A DNA stretch of 64,000 bases, taken from the NCBI GenBank assembly GCA_034509755.1, contig CM067546.1, forward strand, positions 13,790,970 through 13,854,969, read 5' to 3'. The notes beneath the pieces are model-generated. The model was not told where the DNA came from, did not search any database, and saw only the letters and a program-made list of their open reading frames with translations. A program made the translations under genes and the position numbers. Source of the stretch: Anisodus tanguticus. Lineage: Eukaryota > Streptophyta > Magnoliopsida > Solanales > Solanaceae. Of the stretch, positions 45,044-57,287 are shown piece by piece (position 1 is the first letter of the stretch; every line of letters starts with the position of its first letter).

Positions 45044-48000
45044 ATGGCGTGCTTAAACATTACCAAAATGGTTAGTACATTTATTTTATCTTTTCCATTC
45101 TAAGCTGGCTAACTTCATTCCTTTTCTGCAATCTATACATCTATGAAATTTATTCTAGTCTTTATTTTTTTCCTATTAATGATCATTGGGATGTTTTATA
45201 TTATGGCTTCTAATTAAGATGATTAAAACACTAAAATTTCCAGTAATTACTAAGTACTATATATTAAACTAAGTTCTTCTGTTTGACATGTCTTTCAAAA
45301 CGATCCCGCTTTTCTTTTGTTATGGCTTCTCATTTCCGATAGACTCACTTATTCTTTTTCTGCATGTGTACATTCCAAAGGTATTGAAAAAAAAGAGACT
45401 TATGCAAGAATTAAAAAAATACTATATTATGGGTGATGCATGACAGCATGAGCTCCATTTTCATGCCTATTGCAACCTTTCTACTATCTTTAGTCATTGT
45501 ACCAAGTTTTCTACTATCTTTAGTCATTGTACCAAGTGTTGTAGTATGAGTTTGTTTTTCTTCATTTCCAAATTCTTTCTACTTTCTAGTATTAATAAAG
45601 TAATTTAATATCATTAAAAAACCAACACCGTTAATGTATATAAATTATCTAGTAGTTTGAAATACCAATAAAAAGTTAGGCACGGCCTCATAGGAGTTTT
45701 GTCATGGTTGACTTGCCGGCTTTTACTTTATACTTACTCCATCCAATTTAAGTGTTAGTTTGACTTGACATAGAGTTTAAAAAATAAAAGGATATTTTTG
45801 AATCTTGTGGTCTTAAATTAAAAATGTATATGGTTTTTTAAATCTTGTGGTCTGAAACTAGTTTTGAAATTGAAAAACTTACTAAATATATAAATACACT
45901 CTTTTTTGGGACATACCAAAAAGAAAAGTTAGACATTTAAATTGGGACGGAGGAAGTAGTTTCTAGAAATGCTTGTTCATCAAAAGTCTACAATAATTGT
46001 ACTCCCTCGGTCCCAATTTAAATGTCTTAGTTTGACTTGACACGAAGTTTAAAAAATAAAGGGAGATTTTTGAATATTGTGGTCTTAAATTAAAGATGTG
46101 TGAGATATTTTAAATCTTGTGGTCTTAAACTTGTATTGTGATTGAAAAACTTACTAAATATAGAAAGAGACACTATTTTTTAGACAGATCAAAAAAAGTA
46201 AAACACTTAAATTAGTACAGAGAGATTATTATGTTAGTAAGCTGATCATACCATTTACTTAAATACGTATGCATAAACTTATAAAGGAGAACTCAAATAC
46301 GTCAAGTACTAATATACTAGTAATTTCGTTGCTTGTTGCTTGTTGCTTGTTGCTTGTTGCTTGTTGCTTTTTAGACTACTTGTTTTCTTTACTTTTTTCA
46401 GATAAATTTTAAATCTCGTGGTCTTAAACTTGTATTGTGATTGAAAAACTTACTAAATATAGAAAGAGACACTATTTTTTAGACAGACAAAAAAAAAGTA
46501 AAACATTTAAATTAGTACAGAGAGATTATTATGTTAGTAAGCTGATCATATCATTTACTTAAATAATACGTATACATAAACTTATAAAGGAGAACTCAAA
46601 CACGTCAAGTACTAATATACTAGTAATTTCGTTGCTTGTTGCTTTTTAGACTCTTTGTTTTCTTTACCTTTTTCAGATAAAACGTCATGCTACTTGTCGT
46701 TATAGAAAGACTATACACTACGTGAATCGACATCCAACTATGTAAATTTATACAGCTCGTTCTCTATGCTCATGGTACTAAGGATAAATAATATGGAACA
46801 CAAAGTTATTCCCTTTTTAGTTATACGTTTTAGCTGAAGGGTTGTAGTGGTAATAGGTAGATCAAAAAGAAGAATTAATTTCCTATTGTCCTTTTCTTAA
46901 ACTAATCTTTTTCCTATGTTTTACTTTTAATAGTAAGAAAATAATTCCATTGCAAAAGCTTGCTACGTAATTACCATAATACGCGTCCGAATTAAGTAAA
47001 GGGAGTAGTATAGCAACTTATTATTCATGTTGATAATGATAACTCGTTGATAATTTATTCTTGTGATATTCATATCTATGTCCAAAATTTCATAAAGAAT
47101 GAAGTGATTTGATTCTTGTACTTCGAACCCTGTCACATATAAACTGAAACTGAAGGAGTATTGACAACTAAACAAATGTTCTCCTGTTATATTTTTACAG
47201 TGTGAGAGGGAGAAGAAGCCCAAGAATGAAAAAGCTGAATACACCCTTGATGGAACTGTGGATAAGCATGGTCAACCTGCCCTGCGTGCGAGGACGGGAA
47301 GGTGGTTTGCTGGTGTTCTTTTACTTGGTAAGTCCATTTAGATTTATTTTGAAGAGCTTCGGAGAATTAGGGTCAAAATACTAGTTTCACTATGGGTATC
47401 GATTTTAAAAAAATATTAAACTAAAATTTACATATTTGAAAACTATATAAGAAGTACTACAAGTCAACATATCTGATGATACAAATATTTTAAGAACATT
47501 GGAGAAATTAGAGAGGAAGAAAAAATTATTTAACTTTCTAAATAGTAACACCTTCGTACGAAAATGGAACTGAGGGAGTACATTTTACTACCATGCATGA
47601 TACTACGACTTAATAAGTACCAATATTTGTGATTTTTGTCTGTTAATTTAGGTTCATTAATTAAACGGTTTATTTGATCTTTGAAATTTAATTTCAGTGA
47701 ATCAAGGTCTAGCTACACTAGCATTCTTTGGGGTTGGAGTCAATCTAGTGTTATTTTTAACCAGAGTTATGGGTCAAGACAATGCTGAAGCAGCCAACAG
47801 TGTGAGCAAGTGGACAGGGACAGTTTATATCTTCTCCCTCTTGGGAGCTTTCCTCAGTGATTCCTATTGGGGAAGATACAAGACTTGTGCTATTTTCCAA
47901 GCCATTTTTGTGGCTGTAAGTCACTTCAATTTAAATGTCGATTTTGTCATTCCACATATCAAAATATCATGAATTAATTTTAGGTACTAAGATTTGAGAT

Positions 48001-49938
48001 TGTTCTGCTTTGCAGGGACTTGTCTCGCTTTCATTGACTTCATACATTTTCTTAGTCAAGCCTAAAGGCTGTGGAGATGAAGAGAACCATTGTGGGACCC
48101 ACTCGACTGTTAGTGTCGCGCTCTTCTACATGTCAATTTACTTAATTGCCCTTGGAAATGGAGGGTATCAGCCTACTATTGCAACATTTGGAGCAGACCA
48201 ATTTGATGAAGATCACCCTCAAGAGAGTCACTCAAAGGTGGCTTTTTTTAGCTACTTTTACCTGGCATTAAATCTAGGATCTTTGTTCTCAAATACCATC
48301 TTAGGGTATTTTGAAGATAAAGGAATGTGGACATTAGGCTTTTGGGCATCAGCTGGATCTGCCATTATGGCACTTGTGTTGTTTCTTATTGGGACACCTA
48401 GGTATAGGCACTTCAAACCTACAGGCAACCCTCTATCAAGATTTTGTCAAGTGGTTGTAGCTGCAACTAGAAAATGGAAAGCTGAACAACCTTCAAGAGG
48501 AGATGAGCTATATCAAGGTGATGGACAAGACCTTCCTGATAATGGAAATAGAAGAATTCTCCACACACAAGGATTCAAGTAAGTTATTTTAATCAACTTT
48601 AAACCTTATAATACTTACATTTATTTAGGGATAATTCCAGCTCAATACCTTTGGGTGATCTATTTTAAAAAATAGTCAACAAATGTATAGGTTTTGTATA
48701 TATATACTTAAATATATATATCCTATATGTATAATATACATATCAGTATATATGCTTTGTATATTTGAGCTACTGCAGGTAATTAAGTTTGGCCGAAGGG
48801 ACATAAACAAAAGAATCCTTTATCTTAACTAGAGGTTAATTTTACCTATATATATCATCCAACCTTTAATTTACTAAACCAAAATCATAATTCACCCTAT
48901 GTGAATACAAATTGAAATTTGAATGATCATCCGTGAAATTACCCCGAGTTATTCCCCTTATAACTCACTATTTTTTTTTGTTTGGTATAGATTCTTGGAT
49001 AAAGCAGCTATAATCACATCAAAGGATGGAGGAGTAGTAGTAAACAACCCATGGAGGCTTTGTGCAGTGTCTCAAATAGAAGAAGTGAAATGCATATTTA
49101 GACTACTTCCAATTTGGCTTTGCACAATACTTTATTCTGTTGTGTTTACTCAAATGGCCTCTTTATTTGTTGAGCAAGGGGCTGCAATGAAAACAACAAT
49201 ATCAGGATTCCATATTCCTCCAGCAAGCATGTCTAGTTTCGACATCCTCAGTGTTGCAGCTTTCATTTTCATCTATAGGCGATTTCTTGATCCCCTCGTT
49301 GCCAGATTAAAGAAATCCTCTCCTAGAGGATTCACAGAGCTCCAAAGGATGGGAGTTGGGCTCATAATTGCTATAATGGCAATGGTAGCTGCAGGAATTG
49401 TTGAGCACTTCAGGTATATATGAGTTTGTAAATAAATTTAGCTAACCAAACTTGCACGTTATATTTTTATGGACTAAATTTGACACCTCTATTTAATTTC
49501 AGGTTAAAATCGGCAGACAAAGATTGTTCACATTGCTCGAATTCAAGTTCTTTAAGCATTTTCTGGCAAATTCCTCAATATGTACTAATTGGAGCATCGG
49601 AGGTGTTTATGTATGTTGGACAATTGGAGTTCTTTAATGGACAAGCACCTCATGGTTTGAAAAGCTTTGGAAGTGCACTCTGCATGACTTCTATTTCACT
49701 AGGAAATTATGTCAGCAGCTTGTTGGTTTCTGTTGTCATGAAAATTTCAATTACTGAGAACATGCCTGGATGGATACCTGGAAATCTCAACAAGGGTCAT
49801 TTAGACAGATTCTATTTCCTCTTAGCAGCTTTGACATCAGCTGATTTTTTAGTCTATCTCATTTGTGCCAAGTGGTATAAGTACATTAAGTTTGAAGAAA
49901 GAAGCATTGAAAAGCAAAATGGAGATTTGAGAGTGTAG
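45044..49938 (+). CDS. NPF7.3: NRT1/PTR-family transporter, NPF7.3 (NRT1.5) type, six exons
   Basis: Exons 45044-45070, 47201-47327, 47698-47915, 48016-48578, 48991-49413 and 49503-49938 join in frame to 597 codons plus TAG, with GT-AG introns throughout. The protein starts MACLNITKM and carries the NPF signature FYMSIYLIALGNGGYQPTI followed by FGADQFDE (residues 161-189). It has the family's hydrophobic segments and a long polar loop in the middle (residues about 260-330). It closely follows Arabidopsis NPF7.3 in the order and wording of motifs I recall (NQGLATLAFFGVGVNLVLF; FTQMASLFVEQGAAM; GWIPGNLNKGHLDRFYFLL). That protein loads nitrate into root xylem at the plasma membrane and has also been reported as a proton/K+ antiporter. 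The usual ExxE[R/K] proton-coupling motif in helix 1 is absent (Q54, A57, T58), as in NPF7.3. The function of this copy is inferred; NPF7.2 is the main alternative. Confidence 0.92.
45479..45538. repeat. 30-bp tandem duplication in intron 1
   Basis: Two adjacent near-exact copies containing CTACTATCTTTAGTCATTGT, period 30. Confidence 0.9.
45737..45956. mobile_element. Stowaway-like MITE in intron 1 (copy 1)
   Basis: Left end CTCCATCCAATTTAAGTG and right end TTTAAATTGGGACGGAGGAAG form imperfect terminal inverted repeats, with TA flanks at 45735-45736 and 45957-45958. It shares internal sequence (GAATCTTGTGGTCTTAAATTA) with the next MITE, so both belong to one family. Confidence 0.8.
46002..46226. 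mobile_element. Stowaway-like MITE in intron 1 (copy 2)
   Basis: Left end CTCCCTCGGTCCCAATTTAA, right end CTTAAATTAGTACAGAGAGAT, TA flanks (46000-46001, 46227-46228). It is the same family as 45737-45956. Its right half is part of the tandem duplication that starts at 46108. Confidence 0.75.
46108..46681. repeat. 299/275-bp tandem duplication in intron 1
   Basis: Copy A is 46108-46406 and copy B 46407-46681. Both start TTTTAAATCT and end TTTTTCAGATAAA. They differ mainly in the number of GCTTGTT heptamers (five in A near 46330, one in B near 46634). The duplication includes half of a MITE, so it happened after that insertion. Confidence 0.9.
47328..47697 (+). other. Intron 2 of the NPF gene
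   Basis: 370 bp, GTAAGT to TTTCAG. A MITE-like right end (GAACTGAGGGAGTAC) lies near 47567-47581, suggesting another decayed Stowaway copy. Confidence 0.7.
48579..48990 (+). other. Intron 4 of the NPF gene
   Basis: 412 bp, from GTAAG at 48579 to TTTGGTATAG, AT-rich with TATATA runs. It splits the codon AA|A and is confirmed by the conserved FKFLDKAA junction. Confidence 0.85.
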
Positions 49939-50287
49939 GCTCAACATTATTCACGATTGTTAAGAAGAAAGATTTCATGTTCCAAATATTTGTTCTAATA
50001 ATGACAACTTAGGATTATAGACGATATGTATGATACATATTAAGTGCAAGGAGACTAGAGAAGTGCATTGTTTCTCTTCTCTAAGTCGAGCACAAGATGA
50101 ATGTTTTGTTGGAATTAGCTGATGTGTAAAGAATATGGCTTGTAGAGCCCCGTTTGATGATATGTATTTTGAAATTCTTTGCATTTGTAAATCTTCTTGC
50201 TGTGCTATTTTATATTCTTTTTCTTTTTATTTTTCTTTTCCTCATAAAAGTATCTTAGTGGGATTAGCGTTTACTGAAAAACAAAAC

Positions 50288-50293
50288 AATAAA
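50288..50293 (+). terminator. AATAAA polyadenylation signal candidate
   Basis: The first AATAAA downstream of the stop codon, 350 bp past it. Plant polyadenylation signals are loose, and the actual site may be nearer (AT/T-rich around 50200). Confidence 0.3.
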
Positions 50294-50299
50294 AAGTTC

Positions 50300-50729
50300 A
50301 ACCTATGAAGTGTGTCGATCTGATAGAACTGAAATCATTTTTCCTAGAAAAACATTTTTTTGAAGAGTGTTTTTGGTTTGGAAAAGGATTATATTAGTCT
50401 TTTACTATTGAAAAAGGTTTTATATTGTCTTTCCTTATACTATCATCGATCCATATATATCTCCAATATCAATAAACTGCCTCAAATTTGTCCTTCCTCC
50501 GTTAATCCCATTCGTTTTATCCCTATGACATGCCAACTCATCAATAAACCAATAATTCTTCTAAATTTTAAGTGATCTCCGTACAACAAACAACTTTTCA
50601 CTCAACGGTAACATTTCATCCCTTCTAAGGCGTGGGGAGCAGACACTCCACCACCATGGGAAGGCCGGGAGCCCCGACGGCGCGTCTGAAGGAGAATAAT
50701 GATCCCACTAATGGGGAGATCACCTCTAC
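50300..50729. other. Intergenic, nothing recognised
   Basis: AT-rich except for a GC-rich patch at 50620-50690. No gene or element end identified. Confidence 0.4.
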
Positions 50730-51203
50730 AAAGTAGGAATCTCAGCAGAGAATGTACAACTTACTCAATTAATTCATAAATGGTGGGATATTCCAGCACA
50801 GCAGCAAGTAAGGTACATATATCAAGTTGTTCCTTTTATTAAAGTTTGGGAACTTTGGAAGAGGAGGAACACACTAAGGCATGGAGGGAAAGTTTCAAAC
50901 GCTAATGTAATCTATCAAATTATGCATACCTTGATTCTTTTGCTGAAGGTGAGAAGAAAGAATTTCAAATATGCTCCTTATAGATGGAATACCGTAGTGG
51001 AGGCTGTGCAGAAATATACTTATGCAGTAAGGGTAACTTAAGTTATTTGGAAGCCACCAGACACTGGGTGGATCAAGATTAACACAGATGGAGCATCAAG
51101 AGGGAATCTAGAAAGAAGCTTTAGAGGTTTTTGTGTGAGAAATAACCATGGAGACATATTGCAAACACATACTAAGGAAATGGAGAAAACCCTATGCACT
51201 AAC
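50730..51203 (+). pseudogene. LINE-type RNase H, first half
   Basis: Contains WELWKRRNTLRHGGKVSN (50851-50904) and, after a stop, GWIKINTDGASRGN (51068-51109), where Asp is the first catalytic RNase H residue, then GFCVRNNHGDIL. This is the C-terminal RVT_3-type RNase H of plant LINEs. It is interrupted at 51203 by the copia element and resumes at 57288. Stops such as the TAA before VIWK show it was already decayed or decayed afterwards. Confidence 0.8.
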
Positions 51204-51980
51204 TGTTGGATATATAAAATAGTATGGGAAGTAAATAAATATTACAAGTGTTTGAAAGGATAAACAAATAGGCAATTCAGAACTGCCTCAAGTTTGTTGA
51301 GTCTTGGATCTTGATAAACTGAAATCAAGAAATACTAAATCTGAATTGTTACAACTGTGTCTGAGTCGAGAGATGGCTCTCTGTCTTTAAGACAAGATTG
51401 CCCACAGTTGTTCTCTCTTCTGTTTATGGCCATTAGTGAGGGATTCAATCAGCCAAGTAATGGCTGATTTAATGTGCAACATAAAGGAGCTTTTATGGAG
51501 GAGATTAAGTGCAATTAATGGAGTTTTAGGCCAAGGCCCACGACCCGTGACCCGAGACCCGGACCTGACGGCACGCGCGGGCGGTGGCGGCGCGCGTGTG
51601 GACTTAGCCTTGAATCCAAGCACATCTAGGTCCTCCCTCCTTCAAACACATGGGTTACCCCTTGGGGTCCCAAACCCTTAGCCAATTTTGAGACTTATAA
51701 TGAGAACAATTCTTCATTTTCCCACCGATGTGGTAGATTTGTCTCACACCATATTTCCATGCCTCAAACACCTTACTTCGTGGACCAATATCTCTTTCAT
51801 TTCTCAATGAAATTTGACGATCATTGGCCCTACGGTGATGATCTTTGGCCCTATGGTCATCTACTCACTTAGTAGATTATGTACGTGTGAAGAGACAAAA
51901 CCTCTAACATACGAAACCCTAGTGTTTAAGTCATTAAATACGAGTGGACGCACCTCCCCACCAAAGGCAAATTTCCAACA
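51204..51980 (-). repeat. 3' LTR of the CTAAC copia
   Basis: 777 bp, shorter than its partner owing to deletions around 51405 and 51500. It includes a GC-rich patch (51535-51600) with a few CGCGCG motifs. The internal side is at 51980. Confidence 0.85.
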
Positions 51981-51998
51981 ATCCCCTCTTGTAAGAGA
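51981..51998 (-). promoter_or_regulatory. Polypurine tract of the CTAAC copia
   Basis: Minus-strand AAGAGGGGAT directly abuts the LTR start TGTTGG and sets the element's orientation. Confidence 0.7.
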
Positions 51999-52559
51999 TT
52001 TTGGCACACACACAAGGTGCCTACTTTCAGCAATCTTTCAGCGAAACGATATTGCATCAGGAGAGGTAGATTCCGCTTTGAACCTTCCCTAGTTGAATAC
52101 CACCGGACTTACTTACTGCGCGGTGAACGTGATGTCTTGAACCGTCAATGTTTAGTGTAAGCCAAGACAATGATACCAACACAATAACTCTATTTATTCG
52201 TTTTCTTCTTATTATTTTATCTGTTGTGGCCATGGACACACTTGGATTCTTAAGTGCGTTCATTTGAGGCGGCCTGTCCTCACACTTAAATAGGTGATCT
52301 CTTACAAGGTATCCTTCTATACCCTACTTCACAAGTGTTAGGAATTATTAAAAGTTTCCCTAACATTAACCTCAACCATTTGAGGATCGTTAAAGATTTG
52401 GAAGCTTATCATTTACCCACCATGCAGGTAGCGCTTTAATGTCTATCGCGGGAACAACTTTGGATTCATGTTTCCCTATAGAAATCTTCATCCGAAGTGT
52501 TCTTGCTTCCACCGAAGCGCTCAACTAAACCTTTTGCGGTTTAGTTTTCTCATTGAACC

Positions 52560-54420
52560 AAATTATTGGGATCTCCAGTCAGTATGGTTGGGTTACCATC
52601 ACAAATGTTCGTATTATTTGGGTTTTAAGCCCATTCCCCTAGACAAGCAGAACACTTGATCTCAGGGTAATCCCTTAGTTAAAGGGTCCACTATATCATT
52701 TGATTAGTAATCAAGGAAGTGACACCCGTGATGATCAACTACCATACGGTCTTATGTCTCTGATAGATCCTGACAGATATGTCCCGACGCCGTCATCCGT
52801 GTCCTTCCTAAAGCTGACCGACTAGCCATAGTGTATAACTGCTGAAGGCACAAGTTTCTCTCAATAAGGAACGTCTCTCTAAGGAGTCGTGAAGTTACTC
52901 AACTTCTTTCATGCTTTGTATAAAGCGATAAACTCTGATTCCATCATGAATCGGCCGATGTAAGTTTGCTTAAAGGATTTTCCAAGACCCACCATACACA
53001 TTTGCTTGTGGCTTTGGTGTTCTTCATATCTGATGTCCAGTTTGCATCACTGTGTTCTCCCAGAACCGCTGGACATCCAGAATACCATAATCATGTAGAT
53101 AAGCTAATATTTCAGATATCGTCATATCCGACTTAACGCCTTCTATCAATTATTTCCAGAATCACGAGTGAACATTAGTTCAACTGATCTACTTTGTAGG
53201 CCGATACCAGGTCGGTTGTAGTGTGTACAATACATTGAACTACATGTGACCTGCACATATCGCTCCTTGTCTTATGGGTGCACCATGATTCCAATCAGTT
53301 CTATGATTCATATCTATTGGTGGCTTCAACGAGACTGTCAATTATCTCACAACTGAGTTTGGAGTTAGACCAGTCCGTTAGATGTCTTAGAAATCCAATT
53401 CCTAAGATGTCATCTGTGATACCCATATCTTTTGTTTCAATAGAACTTCAACTTTCAGACTGTTGGCTTTCTAACTCTAGAGTCAATGTTTATGTGGTCA
53501 GATTCATTATTTCTGTTTTATCTGAAACTTCCAGGACAAAACTGAAAACATTTCAGGGACCAAAATGAAAGTTCAGGAAGAAGCCCAACAGTCTAGCAAA
53601 CCAACTCTGATCCTCCCCTTCCAACTCTCCAGTTAGGAAGACTACAATGGCCCTGGATGTTAAGCTTATTCACAGGGAAGTACATGTACAAGTAGTCGAG
53701 GCCTTATACTCGTCAGTAGATCAATCTACTTTGTACTCACTTTTGAGTATCCTTTTTCACAACCCAAAGGTTCTTTTCCTGGAGGAAGATCAACCATTAC
53801 ACAAGTATGGTTCTATATGATGGAATTTATTTCTCTCTTTAGCTTCTTTCCAAAGCATCGCTTTTAGAGATGACAATTATTTGTTAATTGCCCATGGTTC
53901 GTTCTCAACCATATAAGCTAGAAGGCTTGGAACAAGTCTTTGTCCCTTCTTTGCTCCGTCTCGGTTCAACATTTAGAATTCCTGAGTTCTGTAGATCTAG
54001 AATATTAAGTTTCGGATAGTCAGCAACTTTCGAGTCCTGTAGATGCGGAAAGTCTAGTTCCGGACAGTCAGGCCCTCGCGGGTTCTTGTTAACCTCGAGC
54101 AATAACTCTATTTTCCTTCTCAAGGAAAGTTATCCTCAAAGAATTCAGCATTCTTTGACACCAAGAGGCGATAAGCACTACTGTTATTTGCAGATCCAGT
54201 GGAAATGCAATTTACAGTCTTAGGTCAAACTTGACCTATTTCGGTATTCCAACTTCCACCAAGCCACCCCACATCACAACATTTATATGTGAGATCCTTT
54301 CCACGTCTCACACGGAGGGTTATCCTTATCCTTATGCGTATTTCTGTTGAGAATCGCATTAGTGGTAAGGATCGCCTTGCCCCACATAATTTGGGCGTAC
54401 GGCTTTGCACTTGGTTAACA
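52560..54420 (-). pseudogene. Copia pol remnants (RNase H end, RT, integrase C-terminus)
   Basis: Minus-strand translation shows DPLTKGLP followed by SRGMGLKPK (polyprotein C-terminus, near 52600-52690). A decayed RT opening (PGKEPLGC near 53770-53790) and the integrase tail IMWGKAILTTNAILNRN (near 54350-54400) also appear. These are in copia order. No frame longer than about 100 codons survives. Confidence 0.7.
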
Positions 54421-55139
54421 TCGTTAGACTGAGGTGAGTAATGAGCAGTCGTTTGATCAATGATGCTTCACATTCTCCCCTCTATCACTACGAATTCCTC
54501 AATCCGTAGGCTTAGTTAATTTTCAACTTCTGGCTTTGTAGAGCTTACCGCTTCAATAACTTCATCGTTGCTTTTCTACAAACAAAGGATGCAATACATT
54601 GTACCATCATCAATGAAGGTCACAACGTACTTGTCTCCCCCCTCCTCTATTTTGTATAAACTTCAAATCACCCAAGTAAGTGTGACTAAGTTCTAGAGGA
54701 GTGGTGCTTCTTTCGCTAATCCTTTGACGGAATGGAAAAATGATTTTGCCTCTTCGTCTACCTTACATTCATTTTGAGGGTTTATGTCGACAGAAGGCAA
54801 CAATCTCAACTTTATTAGCTTTTGAATGACTTTCTATTTAACGTGTCTTAATCTATGATGGCATAGATGCACAGATTACAAATATATCATTCATTTGGCT
54901 ACAGACATACTGTACCATTCTTAGTTATTATAGACCTGTTGGACTAGTCTCAAACCAGCTTGGCCAACAACGTCCCTTAAACCAAGTTTGGGACATGTAT
55001 CACCTCCTTTTAGAGTGATCTCATTCCCTGAAGTCCTATTGAGGACAACCTCTCCAACCCCTTCTACTTTAGAGGTGGCATTGCTTCACATGAGCACTCT
55101 CTTGCCCGTGGTTAGGGCGTAACCGGATCATATGTGATC

Positions 55140-55500
55140 TCGATACTCTGGCCCACTCTAGTTACTTTGGCAGACTAAATGTCCAATTTCTTTTCTGCCT
55201 TTTTTTTTGCCTTCAGATCATTTAAGACCTGGGAAACTCTGGCCCACCTTACTAGGTGTCCATTACTTTTCTGCCTTTCTTTTGGCCTTCAGATCATTTA
55301 AGACCTGGAAACTTCAGGCCCACCTCCCTATGTGTCCATTACTTTTCTGTCAAATGAATTTTGGCCCCACTTCAGTCACCCGTAGGCTTTGTACGACTAA
55401 GTGTCCAATATCATCCTATCAAATGAATTTCGGCCCACTCCAGTCGCCCGTAGGCTTTGTATGACTGAGTGTCCAATATCATCCTATCAAATGAAGGATC
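55140..55500. repeat. Short tandem repeats in the 5' internal region of the CTAAC copia
   Basis: Two units of about 76 bp containing GCCTTCAGATCATTTAAGAC (starts 55209 and 55285), then two units of about 70 bp with GGCCCACTCCAGTC-like starts (55363, 55433). A further related unit lies near 55889-55945 (GGCCCACTTCAGTCA then GAGTGTCCATTTC). The shared core is GGCCCAC...GTGTCCA. Confidence 0.8.
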
Positions 55501-56212
55501 TTTTGTCAAATAGTGTGAAAAGTTCAACATCTTTAGCTTTTAGTCATCTTCCCTTGAGATTGATGCCCAGACAATTCTTGGCGCTTACTTAAGAGTGGTA
55601 ACAGTTTTGGCAGTTAGTGGATCTTTTTTCCTTGTATGTGCGAACATACTTTACACACTTTTAATAATTACACTCAAAAGAACGGATCTTTTTAAGTCGT
55701 TTACACAATCCAATCTTTAAACGGGAATGAAGATGAGATTAAACTTCTGATTTAAAAGCGTAAGGAATATAAATTATTTCGTGAAAACATTTTCATATTC
55801 CTCCTTACTTTAAGCCCTTTTTAATCAGACATCATTTAATCTTATTCTTGACAAGGAAGAAAAATTACTTATCCCAATTTCGGATTCTGGCCCACTTCAG
55901 TCACTTCATCGAACTGAGTGTCCATTTCCTCCTTACCATAATTCGGATACTTTGTCTAGGATAGATATAGGCCTTCTGCTACAAGATAGAGCCACATCTT
56001 CAGCCTTCCCCTCTTGTCCCGAGTTGACATCCCCAGCCTCTCATATGCGCTTGTTCCCACCACTCTCGGGAGCGGTGACACCATGAACACGTTGACCTTC
56101 ATCAGCATAATCAAAACTCTCTTCTACCAAAAAACCACAGCCATATCCAGATTTGGTCACACAACTGTTGACCGACATCTTTCGAACACTAATACAATCT
56201 TGTCTTAAAACT

Positions 56213-57287
56213 TGTTGAATATGTAAAGCGGTACGGGAAGTAAACAAATATTACAAGTGTTTGAAAGGATAAACAAATAGGCAATTCAGAACTGCCGCAA
56301 GCTTGTTGAGTCTTGGATCTTGATAAACTGAAATCAAGAAACACTAAATCTGAATTGTTACAACTGTGACTGAATCGAGAGATGGCTCTCTGTCTTTAAG
56401 ACAAGATTGCCCCGTATATATGCTATTACGTTAACGGACAATAGTCTCCCAAGATAAAACATCAACTAATCAACACTACAAAGCAAATAGGTTGATTCTG
56501 ACGAAGAAAACAAACACGAAACGACTTGTTGAAGAATGGAAAATAAAGAAAGAGTTTTCTGTTCTGTTTTTGCCCACTATTTGTGCTCACGTTTTGGATA
56601 GAATTTCAGTTGTTCTCTCTTCTATTTCTATGTAGTATATCTTGTAGTCTCTACAATTGTGCCAAAAGACACCAATATCTAGCATAAGGGAAGGGACTCC
56701 TCAACTACCAAGTAATGGCTGTTTATGGCCATTAGTGAGGGAGTTAATCAGCCAAGTAATGGTTAATGTGCAACATAAATGAGCTTTTAGGGAAATCAAC
56801 CCAAACGGAAGGCGAAACCGTCGTTCCCAATTTCATCTTTTCAGAGACTATAGAGACCAAACTGTAAATATTAAGCAATTTGGGGGTCCAAAGAGATAAT
56901 ATCGGGCGGGCGGCGGCGGCACGCGTGTGGACTTAGCCTTGAACCCAAGCACATCTAGGTCCTTCCTCCTTCAAACACATGGGTTACCCCTTGGGGTCCC
57001 AAATCCTTAGTCAATTTTGAGACTTATAAGAGAACAATTCTTTCTTTTCCCACCGATGTGGTAGATTTGTCCCACACCATATTTCCATACCTCAAACACC
57101 TTACTTCGTGGACCAATATCTCTTTCATTTCTCTATGAAATTTGACGATCCTTGGCCCTACGGTCATCTACTCACTTAGTAGATTATGTACGTCTGAAGA
57201 GACTAAGCCTCCAACATACGGAACCCTAGTGTTTAAGTCATTAAATATGAGTTGATGCACCTCCCCACCAAAGGCAAATTTCCAACA
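56213..57287 (-). repeat. 5' LTR of the CTAAC copia
   Basis: 1075 bp. It matches the left LTR at both ends (TAAACAAATAGGCAATTCAG near 56270 and the terminal CAAATTTCCAACA) and holds an extra segment around 56420-56710. Confidence 0.85.

Larger units (their letters stand above)
45071..47200 (+). other. Intron 1 of the NPF gene, 2.1 kb, MITE-rich
   Basis: By far the longest intron, from GTTAGT to TTTTTACAG. It contains a 30-bp tandem duplication (45479-45538), two Stowaway-like MITEs (45737-45956 and 46002-46226) and a 299/275-bp tandem duplication (46108-46681). A long first intron is common in plant genes and could carry regulatory sequence. Confidence 0.85.
51204..57287 (-). mobile_element. 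Copia element in the LINE, decayed, target duplication CTAAC
   Basis: LTRs 51204-51980 and 56213-57287 begin TGTTG and end TTCCAACA, and are flanked by CTAAC at 51199-51203 and 57288-57292. The polypurine tract (minus-strand AAGAGGGGAT) lies next to the left LTR, so the element reads right to left. Pol remnants include the polyprotein end near 52590-52690, an RT start near 53720-53800 and an integrase C-terminus at 54340-54400. The left LTR lacks about 300 bp present in the right one. Extensively mutated. Confidence 0.85.
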
